A program made the translations under genes and the position numbers. A model generated the notes under the pieces. The model did no database searches, was not told where the DNA came from, and was given only the letters and a program-made list of their open reading frames with translations. From NCBI GenBank assembly GCA_018813765.1, contig JAHJBC010000005.1, positions 1-39,886 of the forward strand: a stretch of DNA of 39,886 bases. Reading direction: 5' to 3'. Each line of letters starts with the position of its first letter. The stretch's first letter is position 1. Shown here one piece after another: positions 20,115 to 33,814 of this stretch. The DNA comes from Gammaproteobacteria bacterium (GTDB lineage: Bacteria > Pseudomonadota > Gammaproteobacteria > Burkholderiales > Gallionellaceae).

Positions 20115-21164
20115 ATGGGTAACGGACCGGTCATGCTGGATGTGGCAGGCAAGACATTGACCGCGGAAGATGAGGCGCGTCTGCGCCATCCACTGGTGGG
20201 CGGGGTCATCCTGTTTTCGCGCAATTTCGAGTCACCCAGCCAGCTTACGGAATTGACCGCCGCCATCCATGCGTTGCGTTCTCCCTCATTGCTCATTGCC
20301 GTTGATCACGAAGGCGGCAGGGTGCAACGATTCCGTGACGGATTCACCAGGATCCCGCCGATGCGCGAATTGGGCAAACTCTGGGACGAGCATCCCAAGC
20401 GCGCCAAGCATCTGGCGCAACAGGTCGGTTACGTACTGGCTTCAGAACTGCGCGCCTGCGGCGTGGACTTCAGTTTCACCCCGGTACTCGATGTCGATTA
20501 CGGCGCCAGCAGCGTGATCGGGGACCGCGCCTTTCACAACGAACCGCAAGCTATCGCCGAACTGGCGCACAGCCTGTTGATCGGCCTGAAACAGGGCGGT
20601 ATGCCCACCGTGGGCAAGCATTTCCCCGGTCACGGCTTCGTCTGTGCCGATTCGCACCTGGAGATCCCGGTGGACGAGCGCAGTTATACCGACATTGAGC
20701 TGTGCGACCTCATCCCGTTCCGTCAGATGGTGAACTTCGGCCTGACTGCGGTGATGCCTGCCCACGTCATCTACCCCAGGGTCGATGCGTTACCGGCGGG
20801 GTTCTCCAGAAAATGGCTCAAGGACATTCTGCGCGGCGAACTGGGCTTCGAAGGCTGTATCTTCAGCGACGACCTGTCCATGGAAGGCGCGACCGTGGCG
20901 GGCGGCATCGTCCAGCGTGCGGAAGCTGCGCTGAACGCGGGCTGCGACATGGTACTGGTGTGCAACCGGCCGGATCTGGCAGACGAACTGCTGGCCGGGT
21001 TGAAATATGACATGCCGGTGACAAGCAAGGCCCGTCTGGCGCAGATGCACGGTCGCCCGCATTCAGGAACGCTGGTGCAACTGCATGAGGACGCCGAATT
21101 CGTCAGGGCGCTACATGAGATCGCCAGCATCGGAATGAGCGAGGGCGAATTGCCGCTGGTCTGA
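20115..21164 (+). CDS. nagZ: Beta-N-acetylhexosaminidase NagZ
   Basis: This cytoplasmic glycoside hydrolase family 3 enzyme removes N-acetylglucosamine from anhydromuropeptides during cell-wall recycling. The 349-residue protein starts [10 protein letters not shown], like E. coli NagZ. It contains [16 protein letters not shown] and the KHFPGHG catalytic-loop motif followed by ADSH, and [11 protein letters not shown] carries the nucleophile Asp. AAGGGGAG at 20102-20109 favours ATG 20115. ATG 20112 is equally in frame. It ends the pdxJ-acpS-nagZ run. Confidence 0.96.
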   Translation: MGNGPVMLDVAGKTLTAEDEARLRHPLVGGVILFSRNFESPSQLTELTAAIHALRSPSLLIAVDHEGGRVQRFRDGFTRIPPMRELGKLWDEHPKRAKHLAQQVGYVLASELRACGVDFSFTPVLDVDYGASSVIGDRAFHNEPQAIAELAHSLLIGLKQGGMPTVGKHFPGHGFVCADSHLEIPVDERSYTDIELCDLIPFRQMVNFGLTAVMPAHVIYPRVDALPAGFSRKWLKDILRGELGFEGCIFSDDLSMEGATVAGGIVQRAEAALNAGCDMVLVCNRPDLADELLAGLKYDMPVTSKARLAQMHGRPHSGTLVQLHEDAEFVRALHEIASIGMSEGELPLV

Positions 21165-21266
21165 TTCTGCTCTCCGCTGGACGGAATGCTTCAAGTTTTG
21201 GCTTTTCGAATCGGAATTGAGCGCTTATGATGCGCTACATCCTGACCTGAGAACGAGGAGAGAAGA

Positions 21267-22169
21267 ATGAGGCTTGTTCAGAATCCCTACGATTTGATGA
21301 ACTTCGAGTATTCCCAGTTACGTACCAGATTTGATGCGGAAAATGGCGCACTCTGGACGTTGGTGAGTCAGGATTCCATTCCTTGTGTTACTCCCGAACT
21401 GTTGAACGACCTTGATGCCCACCATAAAGTGATCGAGAAATCCAGGGGCAATGTTCTGGTTGGGGAACAGATGCATCAGATTCGTTATTCTGTTCTTGCC
21501 TCCATCACGCCGGGAGTATTCAATCTTGGCGGTCAACTTGCCCTCTTCAGACAACTGATCCGCAATCAGAATCGTGATGCGTTGCTCAAATATGCAACAG
21601 CCTGCATAGATGTCATTTTTCCAAGGATGCGTCATTTTGATTTGCCGCTGGCGACGATCACATTGTTGCAGGGAGATGCTCTGGGCGGCGGTTTGGAGGC
21701 GGCACTTGCGAGTGATATCGTTATTGCCGAGCGCAATTGCCAGATGGGTTTTCCGGAGATCCTGTTCAACCTGTTTCCCGGTATGGGGGCGTATAGCTTC
21801 ATCGCAAGAAAAGTGAGTCCGAGATTCGCCGAGAAAATGATTCTTGGCGGCAAGATTTACAGCGCGGAAGAATTATACGATGAGGGTCTCGTAGACATTC
21901 TTGCTGAAGAAGGCAAAGGGGTGGAAGCAGTTAATGAATACATCAGAAAACAGGAACGCCGTTCCAATGGTTTTCTGGCTGTACAGAAAGCCAAGCATCG
22001 ATTCAATCCGGTTACGCAGCAAGAACTGATGGACATTACAACTGTCTGGGTTGATGCTGCATTAAAACTGAACGAAAAGGATCTGAAGGTGATGGATCGC
22101 TTCGTTCGTTCGCAGGAAAAACTGTTCCTGCAACCGCAGGAACAAACCATCATCCCCAACGCTGCCTGA
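21267..22169 (+). CDS. rpfF: RpfF-type enoyl-CoA hydratase/thioesterase (DSF synthase)
   Basis: The 300-residue crotonase-fold protein resembles RpfF, which makes cis-2-unsaturated fatty-acid signals (diffusible signal factor) from acyl-ACP. The pattern PGVFNLGGQLALF and Glu144 (GGGLEAAL) with Glu164 (MGFPEILFNLFPGMGAY) reproduce the Glu pair, 20 residues apart, that is catalytic in Xanthomonas RpfF. GAGGAGAG lies just before ATG 21267. A -10-like TATGAT occurs at 21226-21231 without a good -35. It ends only five bases from the stop of a convergent RpfC-like kinase gene, which strongly supports the assignment. The encoded signal's chain length cannot be read from sequence. Confidence 0.9.
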   Translation: MRLVQNPYDLMNFEYSQLRTRFDAENGALWTLVSQDSIPCVTPELLNDLDAHHKVIEKSRGNVLVGEQMHQIRYSVLASITPGVFNLGGQLALFRQLIRNQNRDALLKYATACIDVIFPRMRHFDLPLATITLLQGDALGGGLEAALASDIVIAERNCQMGFPEILFNLFPGMGAYSFIARKVSPRFAEKMILGGKIYSAEELYDEGLVDILAEEGKGVEAVNEYIRKQERRSNGFLAVQKAKHRFNPVTQQELMDITTVWVDAALKLNEKDLKVMDRFVRSQEKLFLQPQEQTIIPNAA

Positions 22170-22174
22170 TGCGG

Positions 22175-24697
22175 CTACAAGCTGGCCTGTTCGGCTCCAT
22201 GCAGGTAGTGCAGGAGCGATGTGCGAGTCGGGATGAAACTGTCCCGCGCCTCATCCAGCAGCGTAATGGACATGGTTTCCATCTCGGTTTCGCCGAGCAT
22301 CATCATCTTGCCGCACAAGGTGAATAACACTTCCGCTCCGACGTTGCCGGAACTGCCTTTCAGAATATGCGCCAGTTCCTTGAATGTCGTGTATTCCTCT
22401 CGCGCAAGTGCGATGCGCATGGCCTCAAGCAATTTCTCCGTTTCCGACAGGAATCCATAGATCACCGTTTGCAGAAAATCGGTCTGATTGCCACCCAGCA
22501 CGCCAAGGTGATGCAGCGTCTCCTCATTGATGTACCCAAGCACATGTTCATCCTGATGTGGGGCAGCATGGGCAAGATCTGCGGTATCCGACTTGGGCGG
22601 CAGCAGCGTCAGGCGTGCTACCGTATCGAGCAGGGTCAGGGCGTCGACCGGTTTTGTCAGGTAGGCATCGATATGTGCAAGCTCGCATTCGCGTCTGGCT
22701 TCCGGTGTGGCATTCGCAGTCAGGATGATCACCGGGGTATCCAGCGGTTGCCGCAATAATGCTCGATGTATCTTGACGACCTCCAGCCCGCCCATCTGCG
22801 GCATGTTCATATCCAGTATCAGCAGGTCATAAGGATTCGTCTCCATCCTGTCCAGAGCCTGCTCGCCGTTCTCCACCAGATCGACCTTGTGATTGCCATG
22901 TTTGAGAATTTTTTCGATGATCTGGCGGTTGGTGCTGTTGTCCTCGGCGACCAGTATCCGAACGCCGCGCTTGCTCAGCGTATTGCGTTCGTAATGCTCC
23001 CTGAACGAGATCACACCTTCGGACGGGCGCGGTGCCATGATTCCGTGCAGAGCGTTGAACAGCAGCGTCTTGTCCAGAGGTGTTCGCAGCAGGCAGGAAT
23101 ATCCTGCATCAAGATAGGTCGCCTCGGTGAAATTGTGCAGATCAGGATTGACCAGCACCATCGACAGTTTCTGCCTTCCGCGCAGTTCCTGGATATTGGC
23201 CGCGAAGTCCTTTGCCGTCATGCCGATGTTCTGCGGAATGCACAGGATCGCCAGGTTGTTCGGTCGTGGCACATCCTTGTCGATCAGGTAGGTGAAGAAA
23301 TGCGTCAGCGATGCGGCATGCTCGCATCGTATCCCCCACGAGCCGGCATGTTCGGTGACGGCAAGCTGGTCGCTGTGCGGCAAACCTATGGTCAACACAA
23401 AGAGCTGTTCGAGAGCAGGTTTGCTTTCGACGATAACTGTCTGGGGCTGCTTGGCGAAGGGTATCTCGAACCAGAAAATGCTGCCGATCCCCGGTTCGCT
23501 CTGAACGCCCATTTTGCCCCCCATCAATTCCACCAGTTGCTTGGAGATCGTGGTGCCCAGCCCGGTGCCGCCGTAGGTGCGGGTGATGCTCTGGTCGGCC
23601 TGGGTAAAGCTCTCGAATATCCGGGCCTGGGCTTGTTGCGAGATGCCGATGCCGGTGTCGATCACTTCAAAACGGAGCCGGGTCTGGCCCTCGTCCTGGC
23701 TACAGGTGCTGATCCTGAGCTCGACCGTGCCCTTCGCGGTGAATTTGACCGCATTACCCACCAGATTGATCAGTACCTGCTGCAGATGCAACGGGTCGCC
23801 TTGCAGCATGAAACTGGTTTCCGGCGTAAATCGAACGGAAAGCCTGATCCCCTTGCCTTCCACCTGGGGAAGGAACATTTCCAGCGTGTTGTTCACCAGC
23901 TTGTGCAGATCGAAATCGGTTTTTTCAGAAACCAGTTTGCCGCTTTCGATCTTGGATAGGTCGAGGATATTGTCGATCAGCTTGAGCAGGAGATGGGCCG
24001 ACTGCTTCAGCGTGCCGACGAGACTCTTTTGCTCCTCGTCCAAGCGGGTGCCGATCAACAGGTCGCTTGCCCCGATAACGCCGTTGAGCGGTGTCCTCAT
24101 CTCGTGACTCATGTTGGACAGGAAATCACTCTTGGCTTTGCTGGCTGCTTTGGCTTTCTCCAGAGCATCGTTCAATTGCCCGCGCAATTTCAGAATATAT
24201 AGCGGGATGCATAACAGGGTGAGCCACAGACCTAGCGCCACGCGCAGGTGATCATGCCAATAGGGGTTGAAAATAATAACAGCCGTGAATCCGATCAAGC
24301 TCGAAGCATAAGCGCTGATCAGCGAATCTCTGCCGTAACGAATTCCGTTTCCGGTAATGACCCACAGATAGATACCGTAGAACAGGACGCCTGCTTCCTG
24401 AGTCATCAACATCCCGAAGCTGACGGCGCCGATGTCGGCAAACATCGCGACCCATTGTCTTCTGCGTGAAGTATCACGTTTATGCAGTATGTAGAAAACC
24501 AGCAACACTGCACAGGTAAACCACACCGCCGAAAATGTGAATACCGGCAAACCTACCGAGGTTGGCTCGACGAAATAGTATTCGAAAAAAAGATACACAA
24601 AGATCGGGAAGGCGAAGAACACCCGTAGCAGCGATTGCTCGTGTTCCCCCTCGCGCTGCCGAACTTGCTGCAGGAAATAGGAGAGCTTGTCTTTCAT
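22175..24697 (-). CDS. rpfC: RpfC-type hybrid sensor histidine kinase with REC and HPt domains
   Basis: The 840-residue inner-membrane kinase has a short cytoplasmic lead (GEHEQSLLR, like the DSF-sensing juxtamembrane stretch of RpfC). About five hydrophobic helices follow within residues 25-170. Next come HisKA with His198 (SHEMRTPLNG) and HATPase_c (N-box NAVKFT, DTGIGI, GGTGLGT). A receiver with Asp629 (LLILDMNMPQMGG) and a C-terminal HPt domain with His777 (LAHILKGSSGNVG) complete it. A segment of about 130 residues (430-560) between kinase and receiver looks like a degenerate receiver and makes the protein longer than I expect for RpfC. It is the distal gene of an operon with the RpfG-like gene (ATGA overlap) and is convergent to rpfF. 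Confidence 0.9.
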   Translation of the reverse strand: MKDKLSYFLQQVRQREGEHEQSLLRVFFAFPIFVYLFFEYYFVEPTSVGLPVFTFSAVWFTCAVLLVFYILHKRDTSRRRQWVAMFADIGAVSFGMLMTQEAGVLFYGIYLWVITGNGIRYGRDSLISAYASSLIGFTAVIIFNPYWHDHLRVALGLWLTLLCIPLYILKLRGQLNDALEKAKAASKAKSDFLSNMSHEMRTPLNGVIGASDLLIGTRLDEEQKSLVGTLKQSAHLLLKLIDNILDLSKIESGKLVSEKTDFDLHKLVNNTLEMFLPQVEGKGIRLSVRFTPETSFMLQGDPLHLQQVLINLVGNAVKFTAKGTVELRISTCSQDEGQTRLRFEVIDTGIGISQQAQARIFESFTQADQSITRTYGGTGLGTTISKQLVELMGGKMGVQSEPGIGSIFWFEIPFAKQPQTVIVESKPALEQLFVLTIGLPHSDQLAVTEHAGSWGIRCEHAASLTHFFTYLIDKDVPRPNNLAILCIPQNIGMTAKDFAANIQELRGRQKLSMVLVNPDLHNFTEATYLDAGYSCLLRTPLDKTLLFNALHGIMAPRPSEGVISFREHYERNTLSKRGVRILVAEDNSTNRQIIEKILKHGNHKVDLVENGEQALDRMETNPYDLLILDMNMPQMGGLEVVKIHRALLRQPLDTPVIILTANATPEARRECELAHIDAYLTKPVDALTLLDTVARLTLLPPKSDTADLAHAAPHQDEHVLGYINEETLHHLGVLGGNQTDFLQTVIYGFLSETEKLLEAMRIALAREEYTTFKELAHILKGSSGNVGAEVLFTLCGKMMMLGETEMETMSITLLDEARDSFIPTRTSLLHYLHGAEQASL

Positions 24698-25806
24698 TGA
24701 CTCACCTGCACTTTCTGCGTTCCGGGCGCATCCTGCAACTGCTGCTGGATGAGGCTGATCTTGCTGAATTGCAGCATGAAGGCGTCCACACAGGCCGGGT
24801 CGAAATGCACGCCCTTGTTGGCGATGAGATATTCGACTGCTTCATTGTTCGACCACGCCTTCTTGTAAGGACGCTCCGAGGTCAGCGCATCATAGACATC
24901 GGCCACAGCGACGACGCGGGCGTCCAGCGGGATGGCCTTGCCTTGCAGTCCGTTCGGGTAGCCGCTGCCGTCGAAGCGTTCATGGTGCGACAGCGCGATC
25001 TCGCTCCCCAGGTTGATGTACTTTGAATGGCTGTTCTTGAGGATGTGATAGCCGATCGAGGTGTGCGTCTTCATGATGGACAGTTCCTCGTGATTCAATT
25101 TCCCCGGCTTGAGCAGGATGTTGTCGGGGATGCCGATCTTGCCGATGTCATGCATGGGCGCCGCCATCTCGATCAGGCTGCAGCGGTTCTCGTCCAGTCC
25201 CATGCCCTCGGCGACCAGACGCGAGAAGCGCGCCATACGCAGCACGTGGTTGCCGGTATCCGAATCGCGGTATTCGCCCGCTTTCGCCAACCGGAACAGG
25301 GTCTCCTGTTCGCGCTCGCGTATCCTGCGCGTCGCCTCGGTGACGGCCCTTTCAAGTTCCTCGGAGCGGTGCAGCACTTCCTTGTGGTGCATGTGCAGCG
25401 AAAGCAGGTTGGTGCAGCGGATCTGGCATTCGTAGTGGTTGACCGGTTTCGAGAGGAATTCGGTGACGCCGGCCTCCAGCGCCTTGTAGCGGATCTCATT
25501 GTCCTCGGAGACGGTGATCATGATGATGGGGACATGTTCCAGATGCGGGATGCGGCGCAAGGTCTTGACCACTTCCAATCCCGACAACTCGTCCATCAGA
25601 TGATCGACCATGATCAGATCGGGATGGTTGACCCTCAGCCAGTCGATCGCGCCCAGCGGAGAAGCGAAAGCCTGCACCGACACGTTCTTGCGCAATCCCC
25701 GCGCGATCCTGTCCAGAATGATGCGGCTGGTGAATTCATCGTCGATGATGACGATGGTCGGATGGGCGGGGTCAGTGTTGTTCTGGCCAATGATCTCGAA
25801 TGGCAT
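24694..25806 (-). CDS. rpfG: RpfG-type response regulator with HD-GYP cyclic-di-GMP phosphodiesterase domain
   Basis: The 370-residue protein has an N-terminal receiver (IDDEFTSR acidic pocket, phospho-acceptor Asp68 in LIMVDHLMDE, KPVNHY Lys). A helical linker leads to an HD-GYP domain. The diagnostic residues are intact: HD at 219-220 in MHDIGKIGIPD, the SHHERFDGSGYPNGL block containing GYP at 282-284, then VADVYDALTSERPYKK. An active c-di-GMP phosphodiesterase is expected, switched by phosphotransfer from the neighbouring RpfC-like kinase. It is the first gene of the rpfG-rpfC operon, and GAGGAGCG precedes the start codon on the minus strand. Confidence 0.93.
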   Translation of the reverse strand: MPFEIIGQNNTDPAHPTIVIIDDEFTSRIILDRIARGLRKNVSVQAFASPLGAIDWLRVNHPDLIMVDHLMDELSGLEVVKTLRRIPHLEHVPIIMITVSEDNEIRYKALEAGVTEFLSKPVNHYECQIRCTNLLSLHMHHKEVLHRSEELERAVTEATRRIREREQETLFRLAKAGEYRDSDTGNHVLRMARFSRLVAEGMGLDENRCSLIEMAAPMHDIGKIGIPDNILLKPGKLNHEELSIMKTHTSIGYHILKNSHSKYINLGSEIALSHHERFDGSGYPNGLQGKAIPLDARVVAVADVYDALTSERPYKKAWSNNEAVEYLIANKGVHFDPACVDAFMLQFSKISLIQQQLQDAPGTQKVQVSQ

Positions 25807-26084
25807 ATCGGTCGCTCCTCAAATTTGGGCGGATATCTGGATATTTCGCCCCGTCTGTGCCGGTTTAGGCGGCAATACGGCTGGTTATCGGGTCGGTCGT
25901 CCGGCCTGTCCGGTGCAAGTAGAGCCTTAGCTGAGCTCTGCGTCAACAGCCCGGACGGCAGAACAGACCTGGATATGGATAGCGACCGGTACGGTGAAAC
26001 CTTTAAGACCTGCCATTCTAAGCAAGGATTTGAGATAATTCACGCGCTTTTCCCATACATGGCACGCATACCGGTATTCAGAAA
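25807..26084. other. Divergent intergenic region between rpfG and zipA
   Basis: This 278-bp gap must contain the promoters of the rpfG-rpfC operon (leftward) and of zipA-ligA (rightward). I see only weak candidates, for example GATAAT at about 26034-26039, and no convincing -35 partner. There is no RNA gene. The segment reads as open frame in two directions, but without family character. Confidence 0.4.
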
Positions 26085-29176
<3,092 letters not shown>

Positions 29177-29228
29177 AACTAATTGTGTATTTTGACGGCC
29201 ATATAAAAGTTTTGCGTGACTTCATATC

Positions 29229-29594
29229 ATGAAAGTACATCGCTTGATTACTGAACCCATTCGCCCAAGTTTAACTTGGGATGAGAAATGGAAAGGCGTT
29301 GACCGAGGGCTAATAGCTTGTTGGGAACGTGGTCGCGTAAAGGGCTTTGAAGCCCCAATGCTTGTACAGCAAGTACGAAATGGGCAACTAGTGATCTTGC
29401 CGTGGAAAGGTGGGTTCGAGAAGTCTATAAACAAAAAGCAAAAGTATGGTTCTTTCTACTACTTGGCTATGTGGCAAGGTTTGCGCGGTGACGACTTGGA
29501 TATTGATACTGAAGGTGAGCCAGCATTAACCTGTTCAGTAACTGATATGACAGCTATTTTCACCGACGATATAGCCAAACTCCTGAAGCCATGA
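29229..29594 (+). CDS. Hypothetical protein of ligA-associated insert
   Basis: The 121-residue soluble protein belongs to no family I recognise. It is rich in Trp and Lys in its first half (SLTWDEKWKGVDRGLIACWERG) and has a small acidic C-terminal part. No signal peptide, membrane helix or metal motif is visible. It lacks a clear ribosome-binding site before ATG 29229. Codon and base composition are more AT-rich than flanking core genes, matching the following exonuclease gene 20 bp downstream. Both lie between two versions of the ligA 3' end, so they probably arrived together. Confidence 0.65.
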   Translation: MKVHRLITEPIRPSLTWDEKWKGVDRGLIACWERGRVKGFEAPMLVQQVRNGQLVILPWKGGFEKSINKKQKYGSFYYLAMWQGLRGDDLDIDTEGEPALTCSVTDMTAIFTDDIAKLLKP

Positions 29595-29614
29595 ACTGGA
29601 ATTGGTGACTGTTT

Positions 29615-31825
<2,211 letters not shown>

Positions 31826-31826
<1 letters not shown>

Positions 31827-32374
31827 TGCTCTCGAATTCACAAGCCCGCAAAATCTTGAACGAGGCTGAGCTGATCATATCGGCTGAAGAGGTACAGGCG
31901 GCCTTAAGGAGGGTGGCGGACGGGATCAACGCCGTCCTCGCCGACCAGCATCCGCTGGTGCTGTCGGTGATGGGCGGGGCGGTGGTGTTTACCGGGCAGT
32001 TGTTGCCCATGCTCGATTTCCCGCTGGATTTCGATTACCTGCATGTCTCGCGCTATGGCAATGACAAACAGGGCGGGGCGCTACACTGGAAAGTCGCGCC
32101 GCGCGAGAACGTCAAGGGCAAGGTCGTGCTGGTGCTGGACGACATTCTCGACGAGGGCGAGACACTGCACGCAATCAGACAGCGCGTGATGGAACTGGGT
32201 GCGAGCAAGTTCTACAGCGCGGTGTTCGCCGACAAGGCCAACGGCAAGGACAAGCCCATCCAGGCCGATTTTGTCGGCATGGAACTGCCGGACCGTTTCG
32301 TGTTCGGTTTTGGCATGGATATACACGGCGCGTGGCGCAACCTGCCCGCGATTTATGCAGTGAGAGGAAATTAA
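31826..32374 (+). CDS. hpt: Hypoxanthine-guanine phosphoribosyltransferase family protein
   Basis: This 182-residue type I phosphoribosyltransferase has the PRPP-binding loop VVLVLDDILDEGETL (about residues 98-112) and a preceding VLSVMGGAVVFTG segment with the LHVSRYG strand. Aromatic residues near the C-terminus (RFVFGFGMD) fit purine specificity. It would convert hypoxanthine or guanine to IMP or GMP. It overlaps the galU stop by one base, and mtnP follows after one base. The pairing with a methylthio-purine phosphorylase fits a salvage role, since hypoxanthine produced by that enzyme can be recovered here. Confidence 0.87.
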
Positions 32375-32375
32375 T

Positions 32376-33122
32376 ATGCTGGCAATCATCGGCGGGACCG
32401 GACTGACCCAACTCGAGAACCTGAAGATCACCCATCGTCAGGTGTTGCGCACACCCTACGGAGAACCGTCCGGGCCGATGACTTTCGGCATCATCAATCA
32501 GCATGAAGTGATGTTCCTTGCGCGGCACGGCTATGGCCACACCATTCCGCCGCACATGGTGAACTACCGTGCCAACCTGTGGGCATTGCGCGACCAGGGC
32601 GCTACGCGCGTCTTGGCTGCCACCTCGGTCGGCGGCATCCGCGCCGATCTGGTGCCGGGAACGGTGGTCGTGCCGGATCAGCTCATCGATTACACGCATG
32701 GCCGCGAATTCACCTTCTTCGACGGAAAAGACAGGTCGGTCACCCACATCGATTTCACCAAACCATACAGCGAGCCCTTGCGCCAGCAGCTACTGGCTGC
32801 CGCAAGGAGCGCCGGTCTAAAGTGCGTGGATGGCGGTGTGCATGCCGTCACGCAGGGCCCGCGTCTGGAGACCGCGGCCGAGGTCGACCGCATGGAGCGC
32901 GATGGCGCTCACATGGTCGGCATGACCGGCATGCCGGAAGCCTCGCTGGCCAGGGAATTGGGGCTGCAATACGCGACCATTGCCGTGGTGGCCAACCATG
33001 CGGCCGGGCGCGGCAGCAGTCTAAATTCGATTCCGCTGGACACAATAGGCGCTGTGTTGAATCCTGCCATGGAACAGGTGAGGGATATCCTTGAAATGGT
33101 GGTAGTGAGCGATGCTAATTAG
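32376..33122 (+). CDS. mtnP: S-methyl-5'-thioadenosine/thioinosine phosphorylase (PNP/MTAP family)
   Basis: The 248-residue protein shows the MTAP signature: AIIGGTGL at the start, [23 protein letters not shown] (shown in two parts: [12 protein letters not shown] and VNYRANLW), the phosphate- and base-binding [11 protein letters not shown], and [17 protein letters not shown]. Bacterial members may act on methylthioadenosine or on methylthioinosine. The adjacent hpt gene favours the methylthioinosine version, as established for the Pseudomonas aeruginosa enzyme, but active-site discrimination was not tested here. It starts two bases after the hpt stop with a GAGAGGA ribosome site inside hpt. 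Confidence 0.9.
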   Translation: MLAIIGGTGLTQLENLKITHRQVLRTPYGEPSGPMTFGIINQHEVMFLARHGYGHTIPPHMVNYRANLWALRDQGATRVLAATSVGGIRADLVPGTVVVPDQLIDYTHGREFTFFDGKDRSVTHIDFTKPYSEPLRQQLLAAARSAGLKCVDGGVHAVTQGPRLETAAEVDRMERDGAHMVGMTGMPEASLARELGLQYATIAVVANHAAGRGSSLNSIPLDTIGAVLNPAMEQVRDILEMVVVSDAN

Positions 33123-33184
33123 CAACATTAATTTTTCGCGTTTGCTCCCTCTCCCGCATGAAGCCGGGAGAATGGACGCGTATC

Positions 33185-33814
33185 ATGTCCGTTAGGGAAG
33201 TGCTGCGCATGGGCGATGCGCGCCTGCTACGCCACGCCGAAGAGGTGCGCAAGTTCGACGCGCCGGAACTGCATGAACTGCTCAAGGATATGCGCGACAC
33301 CATGCATGCGCTGGACGGTGTCGGTTTGGCCGCACCGCAGATCGGCGTCAACCTGCGCGTGGTGATCTTTGAAGTGCGGCTGCGACCCGTTACTGCGCAG
33401 CAGCCGCTTGCGGGAGCAGCCGCCAGCGCCTCTTCCTCGCACCTAGGAGGCGATCCAGTTGCGGCAGAGGCGCTCGCGAATCCGCGCTATCCCGATGCCG
33501 AGACCGTACCGCAGACCGTACTCATCAATCCCGTCCTCACGCCACTGTCCGAAACGATGGAAGAGGGCTGGGAAGGCTGCCTCAGCATCCCCGGCATGCG
33601 CGGCCTGGTGCCACGCTACACCCATCTGCGCTATCAGGGCTGCGACGAATATGGTGCGCTCATCGACCGCACCGTGAGCGGTTTCCATGCACGCGTGGTG
33701 CAGCACGAGTGCGACCATCTCGACGGCATCCTCTATCCGATGCGCATCCGCGATCTCAAGGATTTCGGCTTCAACGAAGCGCTGTTCCCCGGCGAGAACG
33801 TGCAGGACGAGTAA
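33185..33814 (+). CDS. def: Peptide deformylase with unusual internal insertion
   Basis: Peptide deformylase removes the N-formyl group from new proteins. All three motifs are intact: [10 protein letters not shown] (about 45-54), EGCLSIPG with Cys132, and QHECDHLDG with His174 and His178. At 209 residues it is about 30 longer than usual. The excess is an Ala/Ser-rich, low-complexity segment at about residues 65-98, between the strand VVIFEV and TVLINPV. Its DNA contains two palindromes (33376-33383 with 33400-33407, and 33427-33432 with 33447-33452), suggesting a palindromic repeat inserted in frame. Because a second in-frame ATG lies upstream at 33158, I chose ATG 33185 to match family length. 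A hairpin (CTCCCG 33151-33156, CGGGAG 33165-33170) lies in the gap before it. Confidence 0.93.
   Translation: MSVREVLRMGDARLLRHAEEVRKFDAPELHELLKDMRDTMHALDGVGLAAPQIGVNLRVVIFEVRLRPVTAQQPLAGAAASASSSHLGGDPVAAEALANPRYPDAETVPQTVLINPVLTPLSETMEEGWEGCLSIPGMRGLVPRYTHLRYQGCDEYGALIDRTVSGFHARVVQHECDHLDGILYPMRIRDLKDFGFNEALFPGENVQDE

Noticed and set aside
22766-23959. 397-codon plus-strand frame within rpfC
   Set aside because: It is antisense to a kinase with all motifs intact and shows no protein character of its own.
33143-33172. Hairpin between mtnP and def as a terminator
   Set aside because: The CTCCCG/CGGGAG stem has no following T-tract, and def lies too close. It may be just a decayed palindrome.
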